Positions 17,426 to 26,203 of a stretch of 64,000 bases of DNA are shown piece by piece (the stretch's first letter is position 1; each line of letters begins with the position of its first letter). Both the position numbers and the translations under genes were made by a program. The notes below the pieces were generated by a model. It did not search any database. It had not been told where the DNA came from and worked only from the letters and a program-made list of their open reading frames with translations. Source of the stretch: Deltaproteobacteria bacterium (GTDB taxonomy: Bacteria; Desulfobacterota; GWC2-55-46); NCBI GenBank assembly GCA_016182655.1, contig JACPGB010000001.1:1-64000 (forward strand), read 5' to 3'.

Positions 17426-17830
17426 TTACCCCGCCGCCTCTCCCTCGCCTTTCCTGTTCGCGAGGCTCTCCGTTATCGCCTCGAGGAGCTTTTTTACCTC
17501 GATCGGCTTTGCCACGTAGCCGTCGAAGCCCTTGTTCAATATCTTGTCCTCTTCGCCCTTCATGGCGGAGGCGGTGAGCGCGAGGACCGGGATGGACCTG
17601 TTCTTCTCGTCAGACTTTATGATCCGTGTCGCGGTTATCCCGTCCATCTCGGGGAGATGGAGGTCCATGAGAATGAGGTCCGGGCGGTCGGTGGATACCT
17701 TCACGAGCGCTTCCGTGCCGCTCTTCGCCTCGACGATGTCGTAGCCGTTAAGCGTAAGTATCTCTCTGACGAGGACCTTGTTCATGTAGTTGTCCTCGAC
17801 GAGGAGGACCTTTGCCTTGCCTGACATCAC
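17426..17830 (-). CDS. Stand-alone response regulator receiver (CheY-like)
   Basis: 134 residues consisting of one receiver domain. The acidic pocket is Glu12-Asp13, the phosphoacceptor is Asp56 in LILMDLHLPEMDG, with Thr86 and Lys108 (VAKPI) completing the active site. No output domain follows; the tail is GEGEAAG. A GGAGAAGTG ribosome binding site precedes the ATG. It ends the signalling operon, 15 bases after the hybrid kinase, and is the obvious phosphorylation target because the kinase's own receiver lacks the aspartate. The DLHLPEMDG and PI-x-x-xLL pattern resembles receivers that receive phosphate from hybrid kinases. Confidence 0.93.
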   Translation of the reverse strand: MMSGKAKVLLVEDNYMNKVLVREILTLNGYDIVEAKSGTEALVKVSTDRPDLILMDLHLPEMDGITATRIIKSDEKNRSIPVLALTASAMKGEEDKILNKGFDGYVAKPIEVKKLLEAITESLANRKGEGEAAG

Positions 17831-17845
17831 TTCTCCTGGAAGGGA

Positions 17846-19867
17846 TCAGCTGTTGAGCTTGTCAAGAACGCTCAGGAGCCTCTCCCTGTTTATCGGTTTT
17901 TCCATGTACTCTATCGCCCCGAGCTCGTAGCCCATCTCTTTTTTATCGAGCGACGATATGACGACGACGGGTATGGAGTTCGTCTCCGGGCTGTTCTTGA
18001 GCTCTCTTAAGGCCTCCCAGCCGTCCTTCTTGGGCAGGGCTATGCCCATGATTATCGCGAATGGCTTCTGTTCCTGGGCCTTCCGGAGCAGATCCAATCC
18101 GTCGGTTGCCGTAAAGACCTCGTAGACGCCTCCGGCGAGGTATATTTCAAGAAGATGGTTTATGTCCTGGCTCTCGCTCGCGATGAGCACAAGGGGCTTC
18201 TTTACGCGCCCCCGTGGGGAGTAGAGCCTCCCGGTCATCACCGGCATGTCTATCTCCTCGGTCCCCTGCGGGAGCTTTACGAAGAAGGTCGAGCCTTTCC
18301 CCGGCTCGCTCTCTACGCGGATAGACCCCTTGTGGAGCTCGACGAGCCTTTTGGTGAGCACGAGCCCGAGTCCCGTGCCGCCGTATTCCCTGGTGATGGA
18401 CGAGTCTATCTGCTCGAACTCCTTGAAAAGCTTCCCCTTGTCCTCTTCCTTTATGCCTATGCCGGTGTCCGTGACCCTGAAGACCACGAACCTCTCCATC
18501 TTCATGCCGAGCGGCTCTTCCGATATGTCCCAGTCTACCGCCACCCTGCCGCCGTCGACGTTGAACTTCACGGCGTTGGACAGGAGGTTCGTCATTATCT
18601 GCTTGAACTTCGCCCTGTCGGCGTGGAGCTTGGGAGAGGCCGGGACGGTCTTGCACTCCATTACGATGTTCCTCTCGTGCGCCATGGGCCGGACGTTCCC
18701 GAGGAGCTCGCCAAGGACCTCCATGATGGAGAAGTCCTCGGTCGAGAGCTCCATCCTGCCTGCCTCTATGCGGGAGAGGTCGAGTATGTTGTTTATGAGC
18801 TGGAGGAGGTGCGCGCCGCTCGAATGGACGTACTCGACGTACTGGAGCTGTCGCTCGTTCAGGTCCCCGAAGGCCTTCTCCTGAAGGAGCTCTGAAAACC
18901 CGATGATGGAGTTAAGGGGTGTCCGGAGCTCGTGCGAGACGTTCGCAAGGAACTGGCTCTTCATCTTGTTAGCCTCGAGGAGCTCGATGTTGGCGGTCTC
19001 GAGCTCGTGCTTCTTCGTCGAGAGCTCCTCGTTCGCGACTTTGAGCGCCTCGGTCCTCTCCTCGACCTTCTTTTCAAGTGTCGCGTAGTAGTTCTCTATC
19101 GAGACGGCCATCTTGTTGAACTCGATGGCGAGGTTGCCTATCTCGTCCTCGGTCATGACCGGGACCCTCTCCTTAAGGTCCCCCTGCCCTATCTTTTTCG
19201 CCGACTCCTCTATGGATAGTATCGGGCGGACTATCGAGCGCGTGAGCGCGAACCAGAGGCCGCCGGCGGTGATTATCGCAAGGAGCGTGAAGGCGAGCGT
19301 GACCGCTATGATGACGGACGCGAAGAAGTCGCTCTTCTGATAGGCGGTAAAAGCCGTGTCGCGCTCTTCCTTGATAAGGCTCTTAAGCGCGTTTATCGCC
19401 TCGGAGAAGGTCTTGTTTCCTTCGGTCCTTATGAGGCTCAGCGCCTCGTCCCTCGTCCTGTCCCCTATCCTCGAGTGCATGGACCAGTAGAGGCCTATAT
19501 GGGTATCGAGCTCCTCGAAGAGCCTTTCGTGCCCCTTGGCGATGCCGAGAGCCTTGTACTCGTTAAGTAGCCTGTCTATCTTGGCCTTGTGCTCGGCTAT
19601 CGACCCCTCGAGAAATGATTTGGAGGCCACGTCGCTCGTAATGGTGTGGAGAAAGAGCTCCTGCCGGGCGGACAGAAACTCGTTCTCGACGGCGGTAAGC
19701 GTCTCTCCCCGCTTGAACGAGTCGGAGTAGAGCCTGCGCGTGAGGTTGGCGAGCTGGCCCGCGTTATAGAGCCCTACGAGGCCGCCGACACCCATCATGA
19801 AAAGTAGGAAGAGGAAGACGACCGCGAGCTTATTCGATATGCTTAAGGAGTTGAATACCTTTTTCAT
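17846..19867 (-). CDS. Membrane histidine kinase with degenerate C-terminal receiver
   Basis: 673 residues. A transmembrane helix (11-33), a periplasmic four-helix-type sensor (about 35-180), a second helix (182-207), HAMP (208-260) and a coiled coil (260-303) lead to HisKA with His312 in VSHELRTPLN, then the ATPase domain with DTGIGI (467-472) and GGTGLGL (496-502). The C-terminal receiver (557-672) has Gly608 where the phosphoacceptor Asp should stand (IIMGIALPKKDGW) but keeps Lys657 (EKPI). Its ATG overlaps the stop of the upstream sensor gene by one base (TGATG). It probably phosphorylates the separate receiver encoded next, with its own receiver acting as a regulatory domain. Confidence 0.94.
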   Translation of the reverse strand: MKKVFNSLSISNKLAVVFLFLLFMMGVGGLVGLYNAGQLANLTRRLYSDSFKRGETLTAVENEFLSARQELFLHTITSDVASKSFLEGSIAEHKAKIDRLLNEYKALGIAKGHERLFEELDTHIGLYWSMHSRIGDRTRDEALSLIRTEGNKTFSEAINALKSLIKEERDTAFTAYQKSDFFASVIIAVTLAFTLLAIITAGGLWFALTRSIVRPILSIEESAKKIGQGDLKERVPVMTEDEIGNLAIEFNKMAVSIENYYATLEKKVEERTEALKVANEELSTKKHELETANIELLEANKMKSQFLANVSHELRTPLNSIIGFSELLQEKAFGDLNERQLQYVEYVHSSGAHLLQLINNILDLSRIEAGRMELSTEDFSIMEVLGELLGNVRPMAHERNIVMECKTVPASPKLHADRAKFKQIMTNLLSNAVKFNVDGGRVAVDWDISEEPLGMKMERFVVFRVTDTGIGIKEEDKGKLFKEFEQIDSSITREYGGTGLGLVLTKRLVELHKGSIRVESEPGKGSTFFVKLPQGTEEIDMPVMTGRLYSPRGRVKKPLVLIASESQDINHLLEIYLAGGVYEVFTATDGLDLLRKAQEQKPFAIIMGIALPKKDGWEALRELKNSPETNSIPVVVISSLDKKEMGYELGAIEYMEKPINRERLLSVLDKLNS

Positions 19868-21561
19868 CAGGCCATGCCTCCGGACCCGGCCCCGCCCGCG
19901 GGCGTCTCCGACTGGTCGATCAAGTCCTCATAAAGTAGCGCTATGTTCGATATCTCTCCGCCCCCGTCATAGAGCGGGATGGAGCGGATCTTGAGTCTTT
20001 TGGCGGCCCCCATGAAGCCGCACCGCAAGAGGAGCGAGGGGTCGTAGTTGATGATGAACTCGGTTGCGTACCCCTCGTACGCCTTTTTTATCGATGTGAT
20101 CATGCCCTGGGCCGAGAGTACCTCGTCCTCGAAGATGCTGTAACGGCGGTGGATGACCGGCCTCGGGTCCGCGCCGAGGAGCTTTTTAAGGACCGAGTTC
20201 ATCATCACGCACGAGCCGTCCCTGCCGAATACCGCTACCCCGAACGGGACCTGGTTCACCACCCTCTCGAGGAATTTTCTCTGGACCATCTCGGCCTGCA
20301 TGAGGCCGACGTGTCCGGCCGAGACGCCGAGGGAAGCGGCTATCGCCCCGTAGAATGCGACGGAAGCGCCTGAAGCCTCCTTAATGGCGGCGAGGAGCAC
20401 GCCGGTGTGCTTGCCGTCGTACTCTATCGGCGCCACGACGAGCCCGGCAAAGCCGCGCGTTCTCAGATGCGCGGCGAGCCCAGAGGGCCTTACGCGGTCG
20501 ATAGCCTTGAATACGGCCTCCCCCTTGTCGAGGGAGTCGAAGGCGGACTGGTCCGCGGACGCCCATTCCCTCAGGAAGTTATCGTCAAAGCCCTCGGAGG
20601 CCTTGAGCCTTAATGCGCCATCCTCAATGGCATAGACCGCCACGGCCCCCGTGCCGAAGGCGGAAGCCGATTCCCTCGCCGCGGCCTTGAAGACGTCGGG
20701 GAGCGAGAGCGATCGGCCCGCGAACCTGAGCACCGAGCCGACGGCCTCCAAAGCGATCCCGGCCGTCTTGAGCTCCCCTTCTATATCCAGCTTCCTCCTG
20801 TCCTTCCGCTCGCTGTCTTCCTTGAAGGAGCCGACCATCCTGTTGAGCTCTATCGAGAGGTGGCCGAGCGTGCTTCTATCCTCCCTGAAGCTCGCGCTTC
20901 CGTCCCCGTCAGCGAGCCTTCGCGCCGCAAGCGCCGCGCGCTCCAGCGGGCGGATGTAGCGCCTGTAGGCAAGGAAGGCCGCGCCCAGTATGAAGAGCAC
21001 GAACCCTATGATGCTTGTACGCGCAAGCGACCTCGTCTCTTCGAATATCCTCGCCCTCTCGGCGGATATCTGCCCCATGAGCCGCTCGGTCTTCTCGATG
21101 ACGAGGACGGCATTGACGTCGACCGCGTTGTGCACGAGTATTATCTCGTCCTGGGAGAGGGCGTCGTTGAGCCTCCTTATCTCGGCCTTGATCGTCCGCC
21201 AGTCTTCGGTTATGGAACCGAACACCTCGGAGATCTGGGCGTTGGAGCCCATCGCCTCCTTGAACCTGGGGTTATTGGAGACGAGGCCTATCGATTCGTC
21301 AAGCTTCTCGACGTCGTGCCTTATGAGCTCGACGGAGGTGTTCTCGAACCTCCTGGCGACGGTGAACATGTCGAGGATGTACTCAAGCTGGGTTATGGAG
21401 ACCCTTATCGAGCTTATCCTGGCGTTCAGGTCGTCGTAGAGCTCGACCTGCCTGTGCCTGGACGTGAACGATCGGTAGTCGAGGAACGCGATAGCGAAAA
21501 GGACGGCGAGGGAGAGGAACAGCTTCTGTTTATTGGATAGGCCCCTGAAATTCAGTTTCAT
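19867..21561 (-). CDS. Membrane sensor protein with HAMP, GAF and PAS domains, no kinase domain
   Basis: 564 residues. Transmembrane helix 12-28, a helical periplasmic region (about 35-180), second helix (183-201), HAMP-like segment (202-255), GAF domain (about 285-420) and PAS domain (430-550, including RVVNQVPFGVAVFGRDGSCVMMN). The chain ends in a Gly/Ala-rich tail without histidine kinase, diguanylate cyclase or methyl-accepting signature. Its stop overlaps the start of the hybrid kinase by one base, so the two are almost certainly made together and may form one receptor complex. The ligand is unknown. Confidence 0.85.
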   Translation of the reverse strand: MKLNFRGLSNKQKLFLSLAVLFAIAFLDYRSFTSRHRQVELYDDLNARISSIRVSITQLEYILDMFTVARRFENTSVELIRHDVEKLDESIGLVSNNPRFKEAMGSNAQISEVFGSITEDWRTIKAEIRRLNDALSQDEIILVHNAVDVNAVLVIEKTERLMGQISAERARIFEETRSLARTSIIGFVLFILGAAFLAYRRYIRPLERAALAARRLADGDGSASFREDRSTLGHLSIELNRMVGSFKEDSERKDRRKLDIEGELKTAGIALEAVGSVLRFAGRSLSLPDVFKAAARESASAFGTGAVAVYAIEDGALRLKASEGFDDNFLREWASADQSAFDSLDKGEAVFKAIDRVRPSGLAAHLRTRGFAGLVVAPIEYDGKHTGVLLAAIKEASGASVAFYGAIAASLGVSAGHVGLMQAEMVQRKFLERVVNQVPFGVAVFGRDGSCVMMNSVLKKLLGADPRPVIHRRYSIFEDEVLSAQGMITSIKKAYEGYATEFIINYDPSLLLRCGFMGAAKRLKIRSIPLYDGGGEISNIALLYEDLIDQSETPAGGAGSGGMA

Positions 21562-21610
21562 CTTGTACCCTGGTCGAAACCCCGCGGGAGAGCTTTGAAG
21601 GAAGCGGCGA

Positions 21611-22177
21611 TCAGCTCAGTAGCCGCTGGACGTTTTTCTGAAAGTCCTTGAGCTTAATGGGCTTTGGAAGGCAATAGTCGGCGCCGCATTGCATGATCCT
21701 GTCTATGTCCTCCTTGCCGTATGCGGTCACGGCGAGGATCTTTATGGACTTGGTGTGCTCGTCGGTCTTTATCCTCCTGCAGACCTCGAAGCCGTCTATC
21801 TTCGGCATCCTGATGTCGAGCACCATCAGCTCGGGCTTGAAGTCCCCGACCTTTATGAGCGCTTCATACCCGTCGCCGGCGGTCTCGATGATGTAATCCG
21901 CGCCCAACGCCTCGATCGCCCCCTTGATGAACTCGATGATCGACTTCTCGTCGTCTATGATGAGCACCTTTTTCCTGTCGGGGAACGCCTGGTCTTTTAT
22001 GTCAAGCTTGTACTTGCCAAGGAACTCCATGAATTCCCCCTGGTTGACCCTGTAGTGGCCGCCGGGCGTCCTGAAGGCCCCGAGCTTGCCGGAGGCGATC
22101 CACTTCTTGACCGCGTTAATGGTGACATGGCATATGCTCGCGATCTCGCCGGTCGTATATGGTTTCTTGTTTTCCAT
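21611..22177 (-). CDS. MerR/excisionase-type HTH fused to a receiver domain
   Basis: 188 residues. Residues 6-55 form a small helix-turn-helix of the excisionase/MerR type (YTTGEIASICHVTINAVKKW, then RTPGGHYR as the wing). A linker leads to a receiver (69-188) with Asp75-Asp76, phosphoacceptor Asp121 in LMVLDIRMPKIDG, Thr151 and Lys172 (LPKPI). DNA-binding before the receiver is the reverse of the usual response-regulator order. It is the first gene of the signalling operon, 49 bases ahead of the GAF/PAS sensor, and is the likely transcriptional output of the system. A good promoter lies about 100 bases upstream. Confidence 0.92.
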   Translation of the reverse strand: MENKKPYTTGEIASICHVTINAVKKWIASGKLGAFRTPGGHYRVNQGEFMEFLGKYKLDIKDQAFPDRKKVLIIDDEKSIIEFIKGAIEALGADYIIETAGDGYEALIKVGDFKPELMVLDIRMPKIDGFEVCRRIKTDEHTKSIKILAVTAYGKEDIDRIMQCGADYCLPKPIKLKDFQKNVQRLLS

Positions 22178-22278
22178 AGTGGCAGAGAAATTGTAGGATA
22201 AAAGTTAAAGGCGTGCCCGGAAAAAAACTGCAACGGAAACCGGTACCAGGGATAGAGGTTCTATTTTTTCTAATTCTA

Positions 22279-22307
22279 ATAATATCTTTAAAGAAATTTA
22301 TCGTCAA
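22279..22307 (-). promoter_or_regulatory. Sigma70-type promoter of the signalling operon
   Basis: On the minus strand, TTGACG (22302-22307), 17-base spacer, TATTAT (22279-22284). It leaves about 95 bases of leader before the HTH-receiver gene; the leader contains the palindrome GGTACC but nothing else I recognise. Confidence 0.6.
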
Positions 22308-22433
22308 GCCCTTTTTATGATTTTCAAGGCTTTATTGAACTGAAAGGGTCACGGGCGGGACACGCGCGCCCCGAGAAGGCCCCTGAAGCAAAAAATAACG
22401 AATATTTCAACATATTATAAATTCAAGGACTGC

Positions 22434-25058
22434 TTATTCCACGGCGTTCCAGTTTATCCCTGACTTAACGTTGACTTTAACGGGGACCTTGAGCTCTATA
22501 GTCCCCTCCATCTCCTCGCGGATGAGCGCCTCGATCGCGTCGAACTCAGCATCGGCTACCTCAAAAAGGAGCTCGTCATGGATCTGGAGTATCATCCGGG
22601 AAGCGTACCCCCCTTGCTTAAGCCGCCTCTCTATCGTCACCATGGCGGCCTTTATCATGTCCGCGGCCGTGCCCTGGATCGGCGTGTTGATGGCGAGCCT
22701 CTGGCCGAGCCTCATCGTCTGCTCGACGGGGCTCTTTAGCTCCGGTATGAACCTGCGTCTGCCGAAGAGCGTCACCGTATACCCGCGCTCGGCGGCTTCA
22801 CCCACGGTCCTGTCTATGAGCTCCTTGACCGCCTTATAGTGGACAAAGTACCTCTCGATGTATTCGAGCGCCTCTTTCATCGATATGCCGAGCTCGGTGG
22901 ACAGGCCATACGGCCCCATGCCGTAGATGATGCCGAAGTTTATAGCCTTTGCGCGCCTCCTCATCTCGCCTGTCACAAGCGCGGGGAGCACCCCGAAGAC
23001 CTCCGACGCGGTCCTCGAGTGTATGTCCTCGCCCTTGGTGAACGCGTCTATGAGGACCGGGTCGCCGGACATGTGGGCGACTATCCGGAGCTCTATCTGA
23101 GAGTAGTCGGCGGACAGAAACCTGAAACCCTTCTCGGCGACGAACGCCTCCCTGATGCGCCCGGCTGACCCGCTCCTTACCGGGATGTTCTGGAGGTTCG
23201 GACGCGAGCTTGAGAGCCTGCCGGTTGCCGTGACCGTCTGGTTGAAAGAGGTATGAACGCGGCCCGTTGCCGGGTCGATGAGCTCGAGGAGAGCGTCGAC
23301 ATATGTGGATTTGAGCTTCGAGAGCTGTCTGAACCCTATGATGAGGGCCGGGACTTCGTGCCGGGCCGCGAGCTGGGTCAAAACCTCCTCGTCGGTCGAA
23401 AACCCGGTCTTGGTCTTCCTGATTGGCTTCAACTTCAACTTTTCGAAGAGGAGCTCCGAGAGCTGTTTCGGAGAGTTTATGTTGAACTCCATCCCGGCTG
23501 AGGCGTATATACGCCCTTCCATGGCGGAGAGCTCTATCTCCATCTCCTTTGAGAGGTCTGAGAGGAGGTCTCTGTCGACCTTTATCCCGGCGGTCTCCAT
23601 CCCGGCGAGGACTTCGGATAACGGCAGTTCCATCTCGCTGTAGAGCCTGTAGAGCCCGGTGTCCTTAAGTTCCTTCTCAAGGATTTCAGATACCCTGAAG
23701 ATCTGGCAGGCCTTTTTGCACGCGAAAGACGCCGCTTCTTCAAGCGTCATATCCTCGACGTCTCCCTCCACGACGGCGGAGCCGAGGTATTCGTGCGCAA
23801 GCGCGTCTATCGTGTGGCCGGGCTTCGAGGGGTTTATTACATAAGAGGCAAGGGAAGTATCGATGCCGATACCCACTGCCTTTATCGAATGCCCCATGGA
23901 GAATATATGGAGCGCCTTGGCGTTGTCGGTATCTTTTCTTATCATGCCGTCTTCGAGCATGTTTTTCATGATCGATGCCAGCGTTTCGACCGGGACGGAT
24001 GAGGCTGGCGCGTAAAAGGCCTTGTCGGTCCTCGCGGCGACCGCCACCCCGGCAACGCCGCCCAACGGCCCTTCGTCCTTCATAAAGACCGCGATGGAGG
24101 CCCTGTCTTTTACTTCCGCTATCTCCCTTGAGAGAGCCTCGGCGTCCGTGATCAGACTGAACTCACCCTTCTCTTCCTCTACGAGCGATGGCTCCTCTGG
24201 GACGATCTCCTTGATGAGTTTCCTGAACTCGAGCTCGTTAAGAAGTATCTCAAGCTCCTTGTAGTCAGGCCCTGTGTACTTAAGGGTATCGAGGCCGCAC
24301 TCAAAAGGCACCTCGGGGTGGAGGGTGGCAAGGTCTCTGGAAAGGAACGCGGTGTCCCGGGAAGACCTCAGGCTCTCCCTCAACTTTTCCTTGGAAATGC
24401 ACTCCAGGCTTTCAAAAACACCCTCAAGAGAGCCGAATTCATTTAATAGTTTCGCGGCTGTCTTGAAGCCTATGCCCATGACCCCTGGGATGGAGTCGGA
24501 GGTGTCGCCCGCAAGGCCCAGGAGGTCCCTTATGCGGCCCGGCTCTACCCCGAACTTCTCTATCACCTCCTTGAATCCGTGTTCCTTGCCGCTGAGGTAG
24601 TCGAGTATGACGGTCTTGTCGTCAACGAGCTGGTACATGTCCTTGTCGCCCGTGATGATCGCGCAATCCACGCCCTCGCCCTCGAGCCTCTTTACAATGG
24701 TCGCGATTATGTCGTCGGCCTCGAACGAGTTCTTCTCGAGGACCGGGATGTTGAAGGCGCGGGTCATCCTCTTTACATAAGGTATCTGTACCGAGAGGAG
24801 GTCGGGCATCGGTTTTCTTTCTGCCTTGTATCCCGTGAACATCTCGTGCCTGAACGAGGGGCCCTTGACATCAAAGGCTATGCCGATGTACTCGGGCTTG
24901 AAGTCGTTAAGGATCTTACGGAGCGACTGAGTGAAGCCGTACACGGCGTTCGTGGGGAGCCCGGCGGAGGTGGTGAACGCCGCGGGGACCGCGTGGAAGG
25001 CACGGTAGATGAGGTAACTGCCGTCTATTATAAAGACCCTTTTCCGTTGTTCGTTCAT
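22434..25058 (-). CDS. polA: DNA polymerase I
   Basis: 874 residues for repair and Okazaki-fragment processing. The 5' nuclease domain (1-290) shows IIDGSYLIYRAFHA, EADDIIATIV, TGDKDMYQLV and GDTSDSIPG. The polymerase domain has motif A SADYSQIELRIVAH, motif B RRRAKAINFGIIYGMGPYGLS (core INFGIIYG) and motif C QIHDELLFEV. The middle 3'-5' exonuclease domain keeps its length but not its chemistry: the DxE of motif Exo I is replaced (IAVFMKDEG), and the later Asp positions (NxKxD and the AxxDA motif) are also gone. So this enzyme should lack proofreading, as in Taq and Bacillus Pol I. An AAGGAAG ribosome binding site precedes the ATG. Confidence 0.97.
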   Translation of the reverse strand: MNEQRKRVFIIDGSYLIYRAFHAVPAAFTTSAGLPTNAVYGFTQSLRKILNDFKPEYIGIAFDVKGPSFRHEMFTGYKAERKPMPDLLSVQIPYVKRMTRAFNIPVLEKNSFEADDIIATIVKRLEGEGVDCAIITGDKDMYQLVDDKTVILDYLSGKEHGFKEVIEKFGVEPGRIRDLLGLAGDTSDSIPGVMGIGFKTAAKLLNEFGSLEGVFESLECISKEKLRESLRSSRDTAFLSRDLATLHPEVPFECGLDTLKYTGPDYKELEILLNELEFRKLIKEIVPEEPSLVEEEKGEFSLITDAEALSREIAEVKDRASIAVFMKDEGPLGGVAGVAVAARTDKAFYAPASSVPVETLASIMKNMLEDGMIRKDTDNAKALHIFSMGHSIKAVGIGIDTSLASYVINPSKPGHTIDALAHEYLGSAVVEGDVEDMTLEEAASFACKKACQIFRVSEILEKELKDTGLYRLYSEMELPLSEVLAGMETAGIKVDRDLLSDLSKEMEIELSAMEGRIYASAGMEFNINSPKQLSELLFEKLKLKPIRKTKTGFSTDEEVLTQLAARHEVPALIIGFRQLSKLKSTYVDALLELIDPATGRVHTSFNQTVTATGRLSSSRPNLQNIPVRSGSAGRIREAFVAEKGFRFLSADYSQIELRIVAHMSGDPVLIDAFTKGEDIHSRTASEVFGVLPALVTGEMRRRAKAINFGIIYGMGPYGLSTELGISMKEALEYIERYFVHYKAVKELIDRTVGEAAERGYTVTLFGRRRFIPELKSPVEQTMRLGQRLAINTPIQGTAADMIKAAMVTIERRLKQGGYASRMILQIHDELLFEVADAEFDAIEALIREEMEGTIELKVPVKVNVKSGINWNAVE

Positions 25059-25079
25059 GTAGTCTTCCTTATCCCTTCA

Positions 25080-25107
25080 ATATTACAGTATCAGGGGACC
25101 GTTTCAA
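25080..25107 (-). promoter_or_regulatory. Candidate promoter of polA
   Basis: On the minus strand, TTGAAA (25102-25107), 16-base spacer, TAATAT (25080-25085), leaving about 15-20 bases of leader that contain the polA ribosome binding site. The -10 match is moderate. Confidence 0.4.
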
Positions 25108-25124
25108 AATAAAAAAAGCCTCCT

Positions 25125-25152
25125 TTGACACGGATTCGATTTTATATATACT
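25125..25152 (+). promoter_or_regulatory. Sigma70-type promoter of the small exported protein gene, predicted leaderless
   Basis: A perfect TTGACA (25125-25130), 16-base spacer and TATACT (25147-25152). The -10 box ends 7 bases before the ATG at 25159. Confidence 0.6.
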
Positions 25153-25158
25153 TTGGGT

Positions 25159-25665
25159 ATGAGACCACTCATCTTCATATCCGTTTTCATCTCCTTCCTT
25201 ACATTCTCCCTCTTCAAATCCACGGCAATCGCAGGAGAGCTAAACAGCGCGAAGACCGCGGCAGAGGTGGTCGAGGACTTCCACGACGAGGCCGAAAACA
25301 TGGCAGGAGAGACCGCAAGCGCCGGTACAACCGACCGGATGAACAGTCTCAAGGAGAAGGCATTAAAGGAGATAGAAGGGATAAACCTTTCTCAAAAGCC
25401 CGGAGAGGCCCGATACAACAACCTGAGGGACGCGGTCACCGGCTACATGGACGGGGTGATATCCATACTGGAAGGCTCTGGCGGAGATGGCGAGCTTAAG
25501 GCCGCCGCCAGAAGGCTCAAGGTCTCGAAGGCTCAGGGGTTTTCGAGGCTCGAAGAGGCCCACAAGCAGGAGATGTCCAAAGGCACGGAAGGCCCTCCGG
25601 TGCCCTCCGTCGACCGCCCGCGCTATGAGGACAAAGACGGCGCGGCGGACATATGGTACAGGTGA
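25159..25665 (+). CDS. Small exported protein of unknown function
   Basis: 168 residues from ATG at 25159; a TTG two codons upstream is a weaker start because it overlaps the promoter. The first 24 residues form a signal peptide (MRPLIFISVFISFLTFSLF, cleavage near STAIA). The mature part is charged and helical (DFHDEAENMAGE, SLKEKALKEIEGI, AARRLKVSKAQGFSRLEEAHKQE) and would be a small periplasmic or surface protein; no domain is recognised. The tail DRPRYEDKDGAADIWYR may be conserved. It is transcribed divergently from polA and stands alone, followed by a dispersed palindrome cluster. Confidence 0.7.
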   Translation: MRPLIFISVFISFLTFSLFKSTAIAGELNSAKTAAEVVEDFHDEAENMAGETASAGTTDRMNSLKEKALKEIEGINLSQKPGEARYNNLRDAVTGYMDGVISILEGSGGDGELKAAARRLKVSKAQGFSRLEEAHKQEMSKGTEGPPVPSVDRPRYEDKDGAADIWYR

Positions 25666-25675
25666 AGAAGTCAGG

Positions 25676-25780
25676 ACTGGATTCCCGATTAAGACCTTTG
25701 TTTTGTTCTTACAAATACACGGACGATAGGCGCGGTTTTCCAACCGCGCCTGATGCGGGACTGGAAAGTCCCGCCTATCG
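25676..25780. repeat. Composite intergenic palindrome cluster, inverted arrangement
   Basis: A partial GGATTCCCGATTAAGACC arm (25678 on) is followed by the two-hairpin unit GATAGGCGCGGTT/AACCGCGCC and GCGGGACT/AGTCCCGCCTATCG at 25725-25780. It is the same pair as at 17356-17405 but inverted. It lies between converging genes (exported protein and yraN). Confidence 0.7.
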
Positions 25781-25819
25781 TTTTACACCTCCGGGCTGAC
25801 AAATGACTTTTAGCAAGGC

Positions 25820-26203
25820 CTACACCTCCACCGCCTCGAAGGCGTCCTTTATAAGCTCTGTCTTATACGCGCCGTCCTTTACGACTATGCTCACCACGTC
25901 GAACCGGAGGTCTGTGTCTCTGATCCCGCGCTCGGCTATGTAGTGGACGGCGACCTCTGTCAGCTTTCTCTGCTTCCTCTTATCGACGCTGTATTTGGGC
26001 CCGCCGAAGTCCTCGGAGCTACGCGTCTTGACCTCCACGAATGCGATGGTCTCTCCGTCTCTCGCGACTATGTCTATCTCGCCGCGAGCACAACGGTAGT
26101 TCCTCTCTATTATCCTGTAGCCGTTTTTTCTAAGGAGCGCTTCGGCCCTGTCCTCGCCCCGTTCACCGGTCAGGAGCCTCAGTATCCCCTTTATCGGCGT
26201 CAT
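25820..26203 (-). CDS. yraN: YraN/UPF0102 family nuclease-fold protein
   Basis: 127 residues with the family signature spread over the protein: GERGEDRAEALLRKNGYRI-type opening, NYRCARGEIDIVARDGETIAFVEVKTR in the middle (core RGEIDIVARD and FVEVKTR) and a late DLRFDVVSI. The D...ExK pattern places it in the restriction-endonuclease-like fold, although the cellular role of YraN proteins is uncertain; DNA repair or Holliday-junction processing has been suggested. The gene overlaps the end of rnhB by 4 bases, the usual neighbour in Gram-negative and Gram-positive genomes, and is the last gene of the translation operon. Confidence 0.92.
   Translation of the reverse strand: MTPIKGILRLLTGERGEDRAEALLRKNGYRIIERNYRCARGEIDIVARDGETIAFVEVKTRSSEDFGGPKYSVDKRKQRKLTEVAVHYIAERGIRDTDLRFDVVSIVVKDGAYKTELIKDAFEAVEV

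Noticed and set aside
22308-22433. Possible polA terminator
   Set aside because: GC-rich sequence downstream of polA, but no clean stem followed by a U-tract.
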